The notes under the pieces: model-generated
Told to the model about the DNA's origin: nothing
The model's input: only the letters and a program-made list of their open reading frames with translations
Database searches by the model: none
Source of the DNA: Streptomyces regalis
Lineage (GTDB): Bacteria; Actinomycetota; Actinomycetes; Streptomycetales; Streptomycetaceae
DNA length: 64,000 nt
Direction: 5' to 3'
Assembly (NCBI RefSeq): GCF_001509475.1
Contig: NZ_LLZG01000231.1
Coordinates: 62,001 to 126,000, forward strand
Program-made: the position numbers and the translations under genes
Part shown: positions 27,384-36,673 of the stretch, in pieces
How the letters are laid out: the number at the start of each line of letters is the position of its first letter
Position numbering within the stretch: the stretch's first letter is position 1

Positions 27384-28948
27384 CGGGCGGCCCGCGGAAT
27401 CACGCTGCGCGGCACGATCGTCACTGACCACAGCCGCCGGGCCAAGAGCGGCTCCCTGTCGCGCCTGTACAACCAGCACACACGCTGGGAGGACGCCTTC
27501 ACCCTCGCGCCCGGCTCGCAAGGCCCGCTGGTGCAGGTCCCGCGGGGCCCGCACCACGAGTTCCTGGCCTGGCTCACTGGGTTCCTCGCCCTCGACCCAC
27601 CACCTCCCGCAGGCGGCGAGCCTACTCTGGCCGAACGCGCCAGAGCGCTCCTGGATGAAGTCCTCACCGCATGGCGGCAGCCGGTCAAAGCACACCAGGG
27701 CCTGCTCGCCCTGCTGGCCGAGGGTGCCCTCACCCTGACCGATCACGCCGGCTCGGCGCACGCACAGGTCCAGACCCACATGCCGCTGCTCTCCGATTAC
27801 CTCGCCCGACTCCCACACCCCCCGCACGCCCATCAACGGGACGCTGGCGACGCCGTGGGCCACCTCGTCCTTGCCGCCCCCACCGGCAGCGGGAAGGCGG
27901 AGGCGGGCCTGGCCTGGGCGGCACGCCAGCTGCCCACCATGCCCGGCTGTCCCCGCCTGGTGTGGACGCTGCCGTACCGCGCATCCCTCAACGCCACACG
28001 GCGGCGTTTGGAGAACATGCTCGCGCCCACACCCGGAGAGCCCCAAGCCGACATCGGACTGCTGTACGGCACGGTCGCGCAAACCCTCCTGGCCGAGGCG
28101 CTTCACGACGACTGCGGCACCCCCGCTGCCGCCACCCAAGGGGCCGCGCCGGGCGTGGACGAGGCACGCAAGGCCCGCGCACGGGCCGGCTACCGCATCG
28201 CAACCGGCTTCGTCGGAACCCCGATCATCTGCGAGGCCCTGACGGCGACGGGCCATGCCACCGCCGCCTCACGCCATTTGACCCAGACGGAATGCCCCTC
28301 ATGGCTGTATCCCGTCACGATGGGTGCGACCACCGTGTGGGAACGCTGGGACTCCATGCTGGAAGACGGCTCGATCAACCCGGGCCAGATGACTTCCTTC
28401 AACCACTACGCCCTGGGCGCCGTGGCCGACTGGCTGCACCGCGGCGTCGCCGGGCTCGCCCCGCTGGAACCGGCGTACCGGGTCATCCGCATCGCCCCGA
28501 GCTTGCTCGACGACCTGGACGACGCCTCGGTCCGGCACGAAACACCGTACGGACGCGCGGAAGCGGGATGGCGGCGTGACGGCGATCAGGTGTCCTTCCA
28601 TGCCCGGTCCCGCCGAACACGCGGGCTGTCGTCGAGTTGCCCTCCGGAGCGCGCCACGAAGTGGGCAGCGGCACGTACAGCTGGGTCGAGCGCCATCCCC
28701 GGCCGTCGTCACCGCGAAGCCCGCTGGCTCTCGGCAGCGGCCTGGACACGGTCATCGACGACCGGGCCGCGTACCAGGCCGTGCTGGACGCCATCCGCGG
28801 CATCGACGAGGTGCGCGCGGAGGCGTTTCGGCGTACGACGAGGTGGTGGCGGGGCCGGGAACTGCGCGAACCTCTGGACAAGGCGCCGTTGCCGGTCCTC
28901 ACGGCGGTGGAGAAGCCCCTCGGCGACTTGCCGACCCGCGACCGGTGA
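27384..28948 (+). pseudogene. In-frame chimera: Cas3 helicase fragment fused to GH78 rhamnosidase C-terminus
   Basis: One open frame joins two unrelated genes. The first part (to about 28189) looks like type I CRISPR Cas3: DHSRRAKSGSLSRLYNQHTR, TLTDHAGSAHAQVQTH, the Walker A region LVLAAPTGSGKAEAGLAWA (usual GSGKTEA, here T to A) and LVWTLPYRASLNATRRRLE. The second part starts at YRIATGFVGTPIICEALTAT and continues ECPSWLYPVTMGATTVWERW and GQMTSFNHYALGAVADWLHR. This is the end of an alpha-L-rhamnosidase, with one frameshift near 28604 before VELPSGARHEVGSGTYSW. Neither half is complete: no HD nuclease motif, no helicase motif II. No other cas gene or CRISPR array is present. Confidence 0.7.
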
Positions 28949-29027
28949 TCCGACAGCGCGGCGTCGGGCGTGGCGTCTGCAGCACGCGTGCCCGGTGGGG
29001 GTGCCTCACACCCCCCAGGTTTCTCGG

Positions 29028-29145
29028 TCAGTCGTTCCTGGGTGTGTCCGCGTGGGTTGCGGGCTCGGGCAGGGGTTCGGTGTTGCGGCAGCTGAGGCCG
29101 TCGAGGGAGATGCGCAGGAGGCGGCGCCACTGGCCCGGGTGGCTG
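29028..29145 (-). pseudogene. TetR-family regulator C-terminal remnant
   Basis: The minus strand reads HPGQWRRLLRISLDGLS followed by a short tail and a stop at 29028. This matches the end of the ligand-binding domain of a TetR-type repressor. Nothing of the DNA-binding domain is found nearby. Confidence 0.35.
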
Positions 29146-29204
29146 TCGTCGGTCGTCGATGCTCGATGACCGGATGACCACTCACAGCAGCCAGATGCTC
29201 GACG

Positions 29205-29541
29205 GTGAGGGGCCCCTGGGACCGCAACAACAACCTCTTCGGATGGACCGCGTTGCTCGGTGACCGGCGGGGTGGACCGGATGTCTCCCCCTACGCCGCG
29301 CCGGCGCGCGAAGGACCTGAGCGGGTTGCCCCGCACGTACATCGACACCGGCTCGGTCGAGACCTTCCGCGACGAGGTGCTCGACTACGCCTCACGTTTG
29401 TCGGCAACCGGTGTCAACGTCGACCTGCACATGTGGGGAGGCGGCTTCCACGGGTCCGACGGCTTCGTCCCCCAAGCGGCCATATCGCGGGCATCCGCGG
29501 CCACGCGAGACGAGTTCATTCGAAGGGCGCTGAACCGGTAA
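29205..29541 (+). pseudogene. Alpha/beta-hydrolase (HSL-type) C-terminal remnant
   Basis: Two frames give the end of an acetyl-hydrolase of the hormone-sensitive lipase group: NNNLFGWTALLGDRRGGPDV, SPYAAPAR, then after a shift near 29300 LSGLPRTYIDTGSVETFRDE and VNVDLHMWGGGFHGSDGF. The catalytic Asp and His regions (TGSVETFRDE, GGFHG) are kept, but the oxyanion-hole and Ser parts are absent. The interval 29542-29679 holds no gene. Confidence 0.55.
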
Positions 29542-29679
29542 GCCCGGCCGTGGGCCGGGGAAGGCGAGTGAGTCCTGGCGCGCATCATCAACCACGGGAG
29601 CACGGCATGGAAACAGGGTGTCCTCCCCGGGAAGGTCGAACGCTGACGCCCCCGAGTGCACAGCGGTGAGCCCGGAACC

Positions 29680-30651
29680 TCAGCCGCCGAGCCAGGCCTT
29701 CACCTTGTCGGGGTTCGCGTCGATCCACTTCTTGGCCGCCGCCTGCGGTGTCATCTTGTCGAGCGCGATGTACTTCGCGACGGTGTTCTGGTCGTCGTTG
29801 GTCCATGTGAAGTTCTTGACCAGGTCGTAGGCCGGGCTGCCCGATTTGGCGAACTTCGTGCTGACGATCTTGTCGAGGTCGAACACGGGGTAGTCGCAGG
29901 CGACCTTCGCGGGATCGGCGTCACAGCCCTCCGTGTGCTTGGGCAGGTCGACCTTGACCAGTGGTACTTCGGAGAAGAACCAGGACGGCTCGTAGAAGTA
30001 GCCGATCACCCATTTCTTGTTCTTCTCCGCGTCCCGGAAGGCCTGGATCAACGCGGTCTCGCTACCCGCGTACACCACCTTGAAGTCGAGCTTGAGGTTC
30101 TTCACCAGGGCCTCGTCGTTGGTCTGGTACGACGGGTCGCCGTCGAGGAGCTGACCGTCGCTGCCGGACTCGGACGTCTTGAAGTTCGAGGCGTACTTGT
30201 TGAGGTTCTTCCAGTTCGTGATGTCCGGGTACTTCTCGGCGATCCACGGGGGGAGGTACCAGCCGATGATTCCCTTGTTTCCGGCGGAACCGAGGCTGAC
30301 GGCGGTCTTCTGCCGGGTGATGTACTTCTTCTTCAGGTCCGGGTGGCCCCAGTTCTCCAGAATGGCGTCGACCTCGCCCGTCTCGAATCCCTGCCAGCCG
30401 ATCTCCGCCTTGAGATCCTTCTTGACCACCTTGCAGCCGAGTTCCTTCTCCGCGACGTAGGTGACGACCGCCGCGTCGGCCTCGTAGCCCACCCAGGGGC
30501 TGACCGCGAGGTTGAAGGTGCCGCACTTGCCGGAACCGGCCGCGTCGGCGGATTCCTCACCGACCTTCGCTCCGCCGCAGGCGGTCAGGGTGAGGCCGAG
30601 CACGGCCATCCCCGCCGCGCCACAACGCCACTGCCCTGTTCGTCTTGCCAT
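29680..30651 (-). CDS. Glycine betaine/choline-type ABC substrate-binding lipoprotein (OpuAC/ProX)
   Basis: A 323-residue lipoprotein with lipobox LTLTAC. The mature part follows the OpuAC pattern: FNLAVSPWVGYEADAAVVTY, ENWGHPDLKKKYI, GIIGWYLPPWIAEKYPDI, and a binding region with aromatic residues (WVIGYFYEPSWFF). It would capture a quaternary amine such as betaine or choline at the cell surface. It is 61 bases downstream of the sulfatase-activating gene on the same strand. No permease or ATPase gene accompanies it, so it must share a transporter encoded elsewhere, or the operon is truncated. Confidence 0.85.
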   Translation of the reverse strand: MARRTGQWRCGAAGMAVLGLTLTACGGAKVGEESADAAGSGKCGTFNLAVSPWVGYEADAAVVTYVAEKELGCKVVKKDLKAEIGWQGFETGEVDAILENWGHPDLKKKYITRQKTAVSLGSAGNKGIIGWYLPPWIAEKYPDITNWKNLNKYASNFKTSESGSDGQLLDGDPSYQTNDEALVKNLKLDFKVVYAGSETALIQAFRDAEKNKKWVIGYFYEPSWFFSEVPLVKVDLPKHTEGCDADPAKVACDYPVFDLDKIVSTKFAKSGSPAYDLVKNFTWTNDDQNTVAKYIALDKMTPQAAAKKWIDANPDKVKAWLGG

Positions 30652-30712
30652 GGTCGTACTCCTTGTGCGCCGAGGTGTCGCGCGGTTGTCCGAGTGGTGG
30701 AGTCGAGGGGGG

Positions 30713-31606
30713 TCAGGTCACGTCGAGGACGCACCGGAATCCCACGTTGCCCGTCGCCGAGTCCGGGAAGAGGCCCTGTCGGGCCGCGATCCGGTAGCGG
30801 CGGCAGTAGGAGGCGTGGCAGAGGTAGGAGCCGCCCTTGGCGACGCGCTCCTGCCCGGTGGGGGACGGGGAGAACAGGTCCTCGCACCACTCCCAGACGT
30901 TGCCGGTGGTGTTGTAGAGGCCGAAGCCGTTGGGCTCGTAGGCGTTGACGGGGCAGGTGCCGTACCAGCCGTCGGTGGTCGGGTGGCGGTTCGGGAAGTC
31001 GCCCTGCCACACGTTCATCCGGGGGCGGCCGCCCGGCTCGAGTTCGTCGCCCCAGGGAAAAACCTTGGCGTGCAGCCCTCCTCGGGCGGCGCGTTCCCAT
31101 TCCGCCTCGGTGGGCAGGCGTTTTCCGGCCCAGGCGCAGTAGGCGCGGGCGTCATCCCAGTCGATGTGGACGACCGGATGGTCCGCCCGGTCCTCCCAGC
31201 TGGAGTGCGGACCGTCGGGATGGCGCCAGTCGGCACCCTCGACCTGCCGCCACCAGGGCGCGGCCGCCACCGCGCGGGTGGGCGGGAAGTCGTCCGGGAG
31301 CAGCCCGGCGAAGACGAACGACCAGCCGATCCGCTCGGCGGAGGTGCGGTGTCCGGTCTCGGCGGCGAAGGCCGCGAACCGGGCGTTGGACACCGCGCAG
31401 GCGTCGATCCAGAAGGCGTCCACGCGCACCGTCCGCACCGGGCCTTCCCTGTCGGCCGGGTAGGAGAGCGCGTCCTGACTGCCCATGAGGAACTGGCCGG
31501 CGGGGACGGCCACCATGCCCTCGGTGGCCGCCGGGCGGACCATGGTCGGCGGGCGTGCCGGCGGACGGTCCCCGTCCCGGCCGCCGGACGGTGCGCAGCA
31601 GTTCAC
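30713..31606 (-). CDS. Formylglycine-generating enzyme (sulfatase activator)
   Basis: A 297-residue FGE/SUMF1-type enzyme that oxidises the active-site cysteine of sulfatases to formylglycine. The copper-binding cysteines are visible as C263 and C268 in GGSYLCHASYCRRYR. Other family features are VAVPAGQFLMGS, KRLPTEAEWERAARGG, FPWGDE and NVWEWCEDLF. The GTG start (31606) overlaps the arylsulfatase stop as GTGA, so enzyme and activator are translationally coupled. It is a full-length cytoplasmic protein. Confidence 0.93.
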   Translation of the reverse strand: MNCCAPSGGRDGDRPPARPPTMVRPAATEGMVAVPAGQFLMGSQDALSYPADREGPVRTVRVDAFWIDACAVSNARFAAFAAETGHRTSAERIGWSFVFAGLLPDDFPPTRAVAAAPWWRQVEGADWRHPDGPHSSWEDRADHPVVHIDWDDARAYCAWAGKRLPTEAEWERAARGGLHAKVFPWGDELEPGGRPRMNVWQGDFPNRHPTTDGWYGTCPVNAYEPNGFGLYNTTGNVWEWCEDLFSPSPTGQERVAKGGSYLCHASYCRRYRIAARQGLFPDSATGNVGFRCVLDVT

Positions 31607-33963
31607 TGGGCCCCCATGACGCGCCGGTGCAGTCCGCCGTCGTACTTGGGCGATTCGGCGCCCTGGGAGTCCAGGTCGATGCGCACGGTGTGAATGGTCC
31701 CGGTGAACTCGTTGTCGAGCACGGGGTAGTCGTCGCTCACCGGTGTGCTCAGGTCCACTCCGACGTCGAGTGTCTCGTCGAAGGAGAAGTAGTACGGGAT
31801 GGTCTGCTCGACCCGTCCCGTCGCGTGCTTCTCCCCGTCCACCAGCAGTGCGGCCGTGCCGCCCTTGCCGAGTCCGCCGCCGTCGTAGGCGAAGTCGAGC
31901 CGGATCTCATGCCGCCCCGGTGCGAGGGGCTCGTCGCCACGCACCGTGTACAGGTTCATGCCGAAGTAGTTGTAGGCGTAGGCCGGTCTGCCCTCGGTGA
32001 AATACAGGGTCCAGCCGCCGAACCGGCCGCCCTGGGCGATGATCACGCCCTCGGTCGTTGTCTCGGGCAGGTCCACGTCGGCGGTGATGCTGTGCGAGCG
32101 GTTCTTGACGTTCGGGGTGGTCTCCTCGGTGAACCGCCGCATGCCCGCACGGTAGGTCACGGAGGTGCGGTCGCCGAGCAGGTCGATACGGCCGGCCATG
32201 GCTGGGTTCTCCCGCTCGGTGACCCGGTCGTCCAGCGGGAAGACCTGGTACTTCGACGCCTCGATGAGGAACAGGTCCTGCAACTCGCGAAGTCTCCCGG
32301 GGTGTTCGGCGGCGAGGTCGTGCGCCTGACTCCAGTCCGTGCTCAGGTCGTAGAGTTCCCAGACGTCGTCGGCGAACCTCCGGTCGCCCTCCGGCACCAT
32401 CTCCCAGGGGATGCCGTGCCGGGTGACCGCCATCCAGCCGTCGTGGTAGATGCCCCGGTTGCCGCACATCTCGAAGTACTGGGTACGGCGGTGCTCGGGG
32501 GCGTGCGGATCAGCGAGCGTCCGCTGCATGCTTGTGCCCTCGATGGGCTGCTGCTCCACCCCGTTCACACTGAACGGCGCCGGGATGCCGGCACAGTCCA
32601 GGATGGTCGGCAGGACGTCGATCACATGCGAGAACTGGTGCCGGAGCCCACCACGTTCGGCCACCCCGCGCGGCCAATGCAGGATCATCCCGTCCCGAGT
32701 GCCGCCGAAGTGCGAGGCCACCTGCTTGGTCCACTGGTAGGGGGTGTTCAGCGCCAGCGCCCAGCCGGCCGGGGCGATCGGGTAGCTGAGCGGGCCGCCG
32801 ATCTCCTCGATGTGGTCGATCATCTCGTCCGGGTCGTCCACCACGCCGTGCCCCAGCCGGTGCTCGACGATCGTCCCTTCGATGCCGCCCTCGCCCGAGG
32901 CGCCGTTGTCACCCAGGATGTAGAGGATGATCGTGTTGTCCAGTGCGCCGAGCTCCTCCAGAGCGTCGAGGAACCTGCCGACCTGGACGTCGGCGTGTTC
33001 GGTGAAACCGGCGAACGTCTCCATGAACCGGGCGGACAACCGGCGCTGGTTGTCACTGAGTTCGTCCCAGTGGGGAACGCCCTCGGCCCAGGGCGCCAGT
33101 TCCGTCTCCGGGGGTACGACGCCGAGTTCCTTCTGCCGCTGGAGGGTCACCTTGCGCTGCTGGTCCCATCCGTGGTCGAACCGCCCGGCGTACTTCTCCT
33201 GCCATTCACGGCCGACGTGCAGCGGCGCGTGCGCGGCACCCAGCGCGAGGTAGGTGAAGAACGGCCGGTCCGGAGTCAGCGTGCGCTGGGTGCGCACCCA
33301 GTCGATGGCGTGGTCCACGAGGTCCTCGGACAGGTGGTAGCCGTCCTCGGGCCTGCGATCCGGCTCGATGGGGGTGGTGCCCTGGTACAGCAGCGGGTAC
33401 CAGTGGTTCATCTCGGCGCCCATGAAGCCGTAGAAGGTGTCGAACCCCTCACCGGTGGGCCAGCGGTCGAACGGCCCGACGGCGCTGATCTCGCGTGGCG
33501 GGGTCTGGTGCCATTTACCGAAGGCGGCTGTGCTGTAGCCGTTGCCCTGGAGGATCTGGGCCATCGTCGCCGCGCTGCGCGGCCGGAACCCGTTGTACCC
33601 GGGAGCGGCGGTGGTCATCTCTGTCGTGCCGCCCATGCCCACCGAGTGATGGTTGCGGCCGGTCAGCAGGGCCTGCCGGGTCGGCGAGCACAGGGCCGTC
33701 ACGTGGAAGCGGGTGTAGCGCAGCCCGCTGTCGGCGAGTCGCTCGGCCGCGGGCATCTCGCAGGGTCCGCCGAAGGCGCTGGAGGTACCGAATCCGAGGT
33801 CGTCGACGAGCACGATCACCACGTTCGGTGCGCCCTCGGGCGGAGGCACCGGGCCGATCGGAGTGAAGGGGGTCTCCTGGTCGTGGATGTCCATCGCCGT
33901 CGTCAGGGGCCTACGGGTGTCGGGCCGCGGAAGTATGTGCCGTCCGGCGTCGAACTCGCTCAT
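31603..33963 (-). CDS. Arylsulfatase
   Basis: A 786-residue type I sulfatase hydrolysing sulfate esters. The formylglycine motif CSPTR starts at C92 (VTALCSPTRQALLTGR). Metal ligands are D54-D55 in VLVDDLGFG and the later LGDNGASGEGG; AFGKWHQTP supplies the conserved Lys/His. The C-terminal 250 residues form an extra beta-rich domain, as in long arylsulfatases. No signal peptide is seen. ATG 33963 with GGAG seven bases upstream is the start; the open frame continues far upstream but without support. It is coupled to its activator and probably controlled by the LysR gene upstream. Confidence 0.93.
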   Translation of the reverse strand: MSEFDAGRHILPRPDTRRPLTTAMDIHDQETPFTPIGPVPPPEGAPNVVIVLVDDLGFGTSSAFGGPCEMPAAERLADSGLRYTRFHVTALCSPTRQALLTGRNHHSVGMGGTTEMTTAAPGYNGFRPRSAATMAQILQGNGYSTAAFGKWHQTPPREISAVGPFDRWPTGEGFDTFYGFMGAEMNHWYPLLYQGTTPIEPDRRPEDGYHLSEDLVDHAIDWVRTQRTLTPDRPFFTYLALGAAHAPLHVGREWQEKYAGRFDHGWDQQRKVTLQRQKELGVVPPETELAPWAEGVPHWDELSDNQRRLSARFMETFAGFTEHADVQVGRFLDALEELGALDNTIILYILGDNGASGEGGIEGTIVEHRLGHGVVDDPDEMIDHIEEIGGPLSYPIAPAGWALALNTPYQWTKQVASHFGGTRDGMILHWPRGVAERGGLRHQFSHVIDVLPTILDCAGIPAPFSVNGVEQQPIEGTSMQRTLADPHAPEHRRTQYFEMCGNRGIYHDGWMAVTRHGIPWEMVPEGDRRFADDVWELYDLSTDWSQAHDLAAEHPGRLRELQDLFLIEASKYQVFPLDDRVTERENPAMAGRIDLLGDRTSVTYRAGMRRFTEETTPNVKNRSHSITADVDLPETTTEGVIIAQGGRFGGWTLYFTEGRPAYAYNYFGMNLYTVRGDEPLAPGRHEIRLDFAYDGGGLGKGGTAALLVDGEKHATGRVEQTIPYYFSFDETLDVGVDLSTPVSDDYPVLDNEFTGTIHTVRIDLDSQGAESPKYDGGLHRRVMGAQ

Positions 33964-34158
33964 GTATTTCTCCGATTCGGTGCCCGGCGGGGAAATGTCA
34001 CACCCTCGCAACGCGACGGAATTACCGGCGAAATGCAGCTGCCGAACCAGTGAATCCCGGAATATTCCTGCCTGCGATGCAGCCAAAAATGGCAGCCGCC
34101 ACCGAGGGCGGTCAACAAAACGTTCTGGATTCACGCAAACCGGTTTTGAATGAGGGCC

Positions 34159-34173
34159 ATAGATAACTTCTAT
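34159..34173. promoter_or_regulatory. LysR-type T-N11-A box
   Basis: ATAGATAACTTCTAT is a palindrome (ATAGA / TCTAT) with the T-N11-A signature of LysR binding sites. It overlaps the last codons of the LysR gene and lies about 195 bases before the arylsulfatase ATG, in the only AT-rich stretch nearby. Confidence 0.5.
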
Positions 34174-35066
34174 ACCTGCAGCGGTCCGTCCTGAGCCGGC
34201 GAGGACGCCAGGGTCACGAAGGCCTGGGCGGCCGGGGACAGCGGGCCGGATCGCCACACCAGCCGGCCGTGGCGCAGCAGCCGCGGCCTGGGAGACAGCA
34301 TCCGTGCCCCGCGCAGCACGGCGTCCCGTGCCATGGAGGCCGGCAGCAGCGCGGCACCGACGCCGGAGAGGACCAGTGGGACGATCATCGCGCGGTGCGC
34401 CGTCTCCACGGTGATGCGCGGGACGACGCCCAGGGCGGTGCACACCTCGTCCACCGCCGCCCGGGTCTCGGTGCCCGGCGGTGTCACGATCAGGTTCAGG
34501 GCGGCCAGTTCACGCGAGGTGATGGTGTCGCCCGGCGCATGCGGGTGGTCCGGTGGCAGCACGACGTGCATCTCCTGCTCCGGCAGATCGATGCCACGCA
34601 GGTCGGCCGTGGGCACCGAGGCGTCCACCAGGCCGAGTTCGCACTGACCGGCCGCGACCATGTGCGCCACGGCCGGGCCCTGCTCGGGGTCGACGACACG
34701 TATGGAGACCTTGGGATGCACTCGGTGGAAGCGGCCGAGCATCCCGGCGAGCGGGTCGACCGAGAGGGTCGTCTGGGAGACGATGTCGAGCCGGCCGCCG
34801 CTGAGCCCGAGCACTTCGCGGACCAGCGAACGGGCCGTGGACAGATCACGCAGGACCTGCCGGGCCGGCTGGACCAGCGCCTCGCCCGCCGTGGTGAGCG
34901 CGACACCGTGCGGGAGGCGGTGGAAGAGCTGCCCTCCGAATTCGCGCTCCAGGGTGCGGATCGCGTGGGACAGCGAGGGTTGGGCGACGTGGAGCGCAAG
35001 GGCCGCGGCCGTGAAACCGCCGTGCTCGACCACGGCGATGAAATACTCCAGCTGTCGTCGTTCCAT
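34170..35066 (-). CDS. LysR-family transcriptional regulator
   Basis: A 298-residue LysR protein. The winged helix is at residues 1-60 (LEYFIAVVEHGGFTAAALAL, VAQPSLSHAIRTLEREFGGQ) and the periplasmic-binding-like effector domain follows (LDIVSQTTLSVDPL, AAGQCELGLVDASVP). It sits directly upstream of, and on the same strand as, the arylsulfatase, with a palindromic T-N11-A box between them. It is the probable sulfate/sulfate-ester responsive controller of that operon; the ligand is inferred only. Confidence 0.9.
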   Translation of the reverse strand: MERRQLEYFIAVVEHGGFTAAALALHVAQPSLSHAIRTLEREFGGQLFHRLPHGVALTTAGEALVQPARQVLRDLSTARSLVREVLGLSGGRLDIVSQTTLSVDPLAGMLGRFHRVHPKVSIRVVDPEQGPAVAHMVAAGQCELGLVDASVPTADLRGIDLPEQEMHVVLPPDHPHAPGDTITSRELAALNLIVTPPGTETRAAVDEVCTALGVVPRITVETAHRAMIVPLVLSGVGAALLPASMARDAVLRGARMLSPRPRLLRHGRLVWRSGPLSPAAQAFVTLASSPAQDGPLQV

Positions 35067-35432
35067 CAGATCTCCGCGCGTCCCAGGGCCACCGCACGTC
35101 CCGGTCGGACGAGCGGCAAGGACAGTATCCTCGGGCCTGGCCCCGCCAGACGGAATACCGAGACGAGTACGCGCGGGAGCACGACATTCGGCTTCTCCCT
35201 GTCACCGATTTCGCGTCCGCGGAAATCAGGTTGTGGTCGCAACGGCTGAGGCCGGTTTTCGCGGCGTTCTCGAAACCGAGCGATGCCGTACGCTCGCCTG
35301 GCGGACGGTCTCTCACCTCCGCTCGAACCGACAGCGCCGCACGGCGCAACCAGGATCCCCGACAGGATCAAGCTGAGGCTGCAGCAGCTGAGCAGGGGTT
35401 GATCGCCGGCTCCCGAATTTCCAGCGCGCCGG
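35067..35432. other. Gene-free stretch between LysR and LacI genes
   Basis: About 370 bases with no convincing reading frame on either strand. It should contain the LysR promoter and the end of the LacI transcript; no clear hairpin or palindrome stands out. Confidence 0.5.
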
Positions 35433-36440
35433 TCAGGCGGATTCGCGGACCCGGAGCAGGAGCTCGTCCCGGAGGGGTTCGGCGGGGATCTCTTTTCCGC
35501 CCAGCCTGTCAACGACGCGGCGGGCCAGGCCCCGCGCGATGGCGTCGGTGTCGCGGACGACCGTGGTGAGCGGTGGGTGTGCCAGCGACGCGCCCGGGAT
35601 GTCGTCGACGCCGATCACGGCCAGGTCCTGCGGAGCGCGCAGTCCGAGGTGGCTCAAGCCTGCGAGCACGGCGAGGGCGACGTTGTCGTTGAACGCGCAG
35701 ATGCCCGTCACCGGTGGGTCGGCGGCCAGCCACGCCTTGACCACTTCTGCGGCGCCCGGCGCGTCCAGGGGTACCGTCCGAACATCCGGCTCCGGGAGAT
35801 CCAGTTCGGCGCACACCTTGCGGACGCCGTCCAGTCGCGGCTGGGCCAGTACGTCGAGTCCCGGCAGATCGGGGTAGGCGTAGCCGAGTCGGCGGTGGGG
35901 TGCGGCGAGGTGCCGTGCCTGCAGTGCGCCGATCGGTTGCTCGGACACCAGGGGAGGCCGGGGCTCACCCCGTATCGACCCGTGCATCGCCATGACCACC
36001 TCGATGCCTGCCGCCCGCATCGCGTCGGCCTCCCGGTCGTCGAAGTCCTGGAGGGCCAACACGGCCGCCGGGGTCATGGCTTTCCAGATGTCCCGCAGGG
36101 GGCGTGCGGGATGGGCCGACGAGTGCACCACGAAGGTCAGCCCGTTCTCGGCGAAGGTGTTGGTCAGCTGTTGGATGAGCCGTCCGAGGACGTGCTCGAT
36201 CGGCCAGTCCGGCAGCAGGCCGAGCACGATCTCCGAGCGCCCGGTGCGCAGGGCACGCGCCGCGGCCGAGGGCGCGTAGCCGAGCCGGGCGGCGGCGTCC
36301 CACACCCGCTGTCGCGTGGCCTCGGGGATCTTCTGGTGGGGAACGTCGTTGAGGACATAACTCACCGTCGCGCGCGAAACCCCGGCCTCCCGCGCGACAT
36401 CCGCGCTGGTCACCCGCCTGCCGCCGGACACCCCGGTCAC
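35433..36440 (-). CDS. LacI-family transcriptional repressor
   Basis: A 335-residue LacI/GalR regulator. The helix-turn-helix is TSADVAREAGVSRATVSYVL, with the hinge RLGYAPSAAARALRTGRS, and the sugar-binding core ends with AVIGVDDIPGASLAHPPLTT. It is divergent from the MFS transporter gene at 36674 and most likely represses it. GTG 36440 is the start used; a GTG nine codons in (VTSADVAR) is an alternative. Confidence 0.9.
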   Translation of the reverse strand: MTGVSGGRRVTSADVAREAGVSRATVSYVLNDVPHQKIPEATRQRVWDAAARLGYAPSAAARALRTGRSEIVLGLLPDWPIEHVLGRLIQQLTNTFAENGLTFVVHSSAHPARPLRDIWKAMTPAAVLALQDFDDREADAMRAAGIEVVMAMHGSIRGEPRPPLVSEQPIGALQARHLAAPHRRLGYAYPDLPGLDVLAQPRLDGVRKVCAELDLPEPDVRTVPLDAPGAAEVVKAWLAADPPVTGICAFNDNVALAVLAGLSHLGLRAPQDLAVIGVDDIPGASLAHPPLTTVVRDTDAIARGLARRVVDRLGGKEIPAEPLRDELLLRVRESA

Positions 36441-36481
36441 CCGCCGCCCTCAGTCGCACCTCTTGTTCAAAGCCCACGGTC

Positions 36482-36498
36482 GCGGTTAGCTTACCCGC
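36482..36498. promoter_or_regulatory. LacI-type operator candidate
   Basis: GCGGTTAGCTTACCCGC is an imperfect palindrome centred on GTTAGCTTAC. It lies 42 bases upstream of the LacI start and within the divergent promoter region shared with the MFS gene. Confidence 0.45.
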
Positions 36499-36673
36499 CA
36501 GATCCACACAACTGGCACGCGTAAGTGAGACGAGTAGGGACCTCTCGCCCCGAGCGGTGCACAGTCACTGACTGCTCACGGCCGCCCGGACGACTCGACG
36601 CCTGCCCGGGCGTGGAGCCCATCCAGGCCACCAAGCTTGCCACCCCCGTCCCGGTGCTCGTAGAGGAGGACGC

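Noticed and set aside
27000..29200. A CRISPR-Cas system
   Set aside because: Only a Cas3-like fragment is present; no repeats with regular spacing and no other cas genes were found in the window.
31555..34053. An 832-codon plus-strand frame opposite the sulfatase
   Set aside because: Antisense to two enzymes with intact catalytic motifs and without any domain of its own.
33964..34443. N-terminal extension of the arylsulfatase by 160 codons
   Set aside because: The added sequence overlaps the LysR gene and the LysR box, has no family similarity, and ATG 33963 has a good ribosome binding site.
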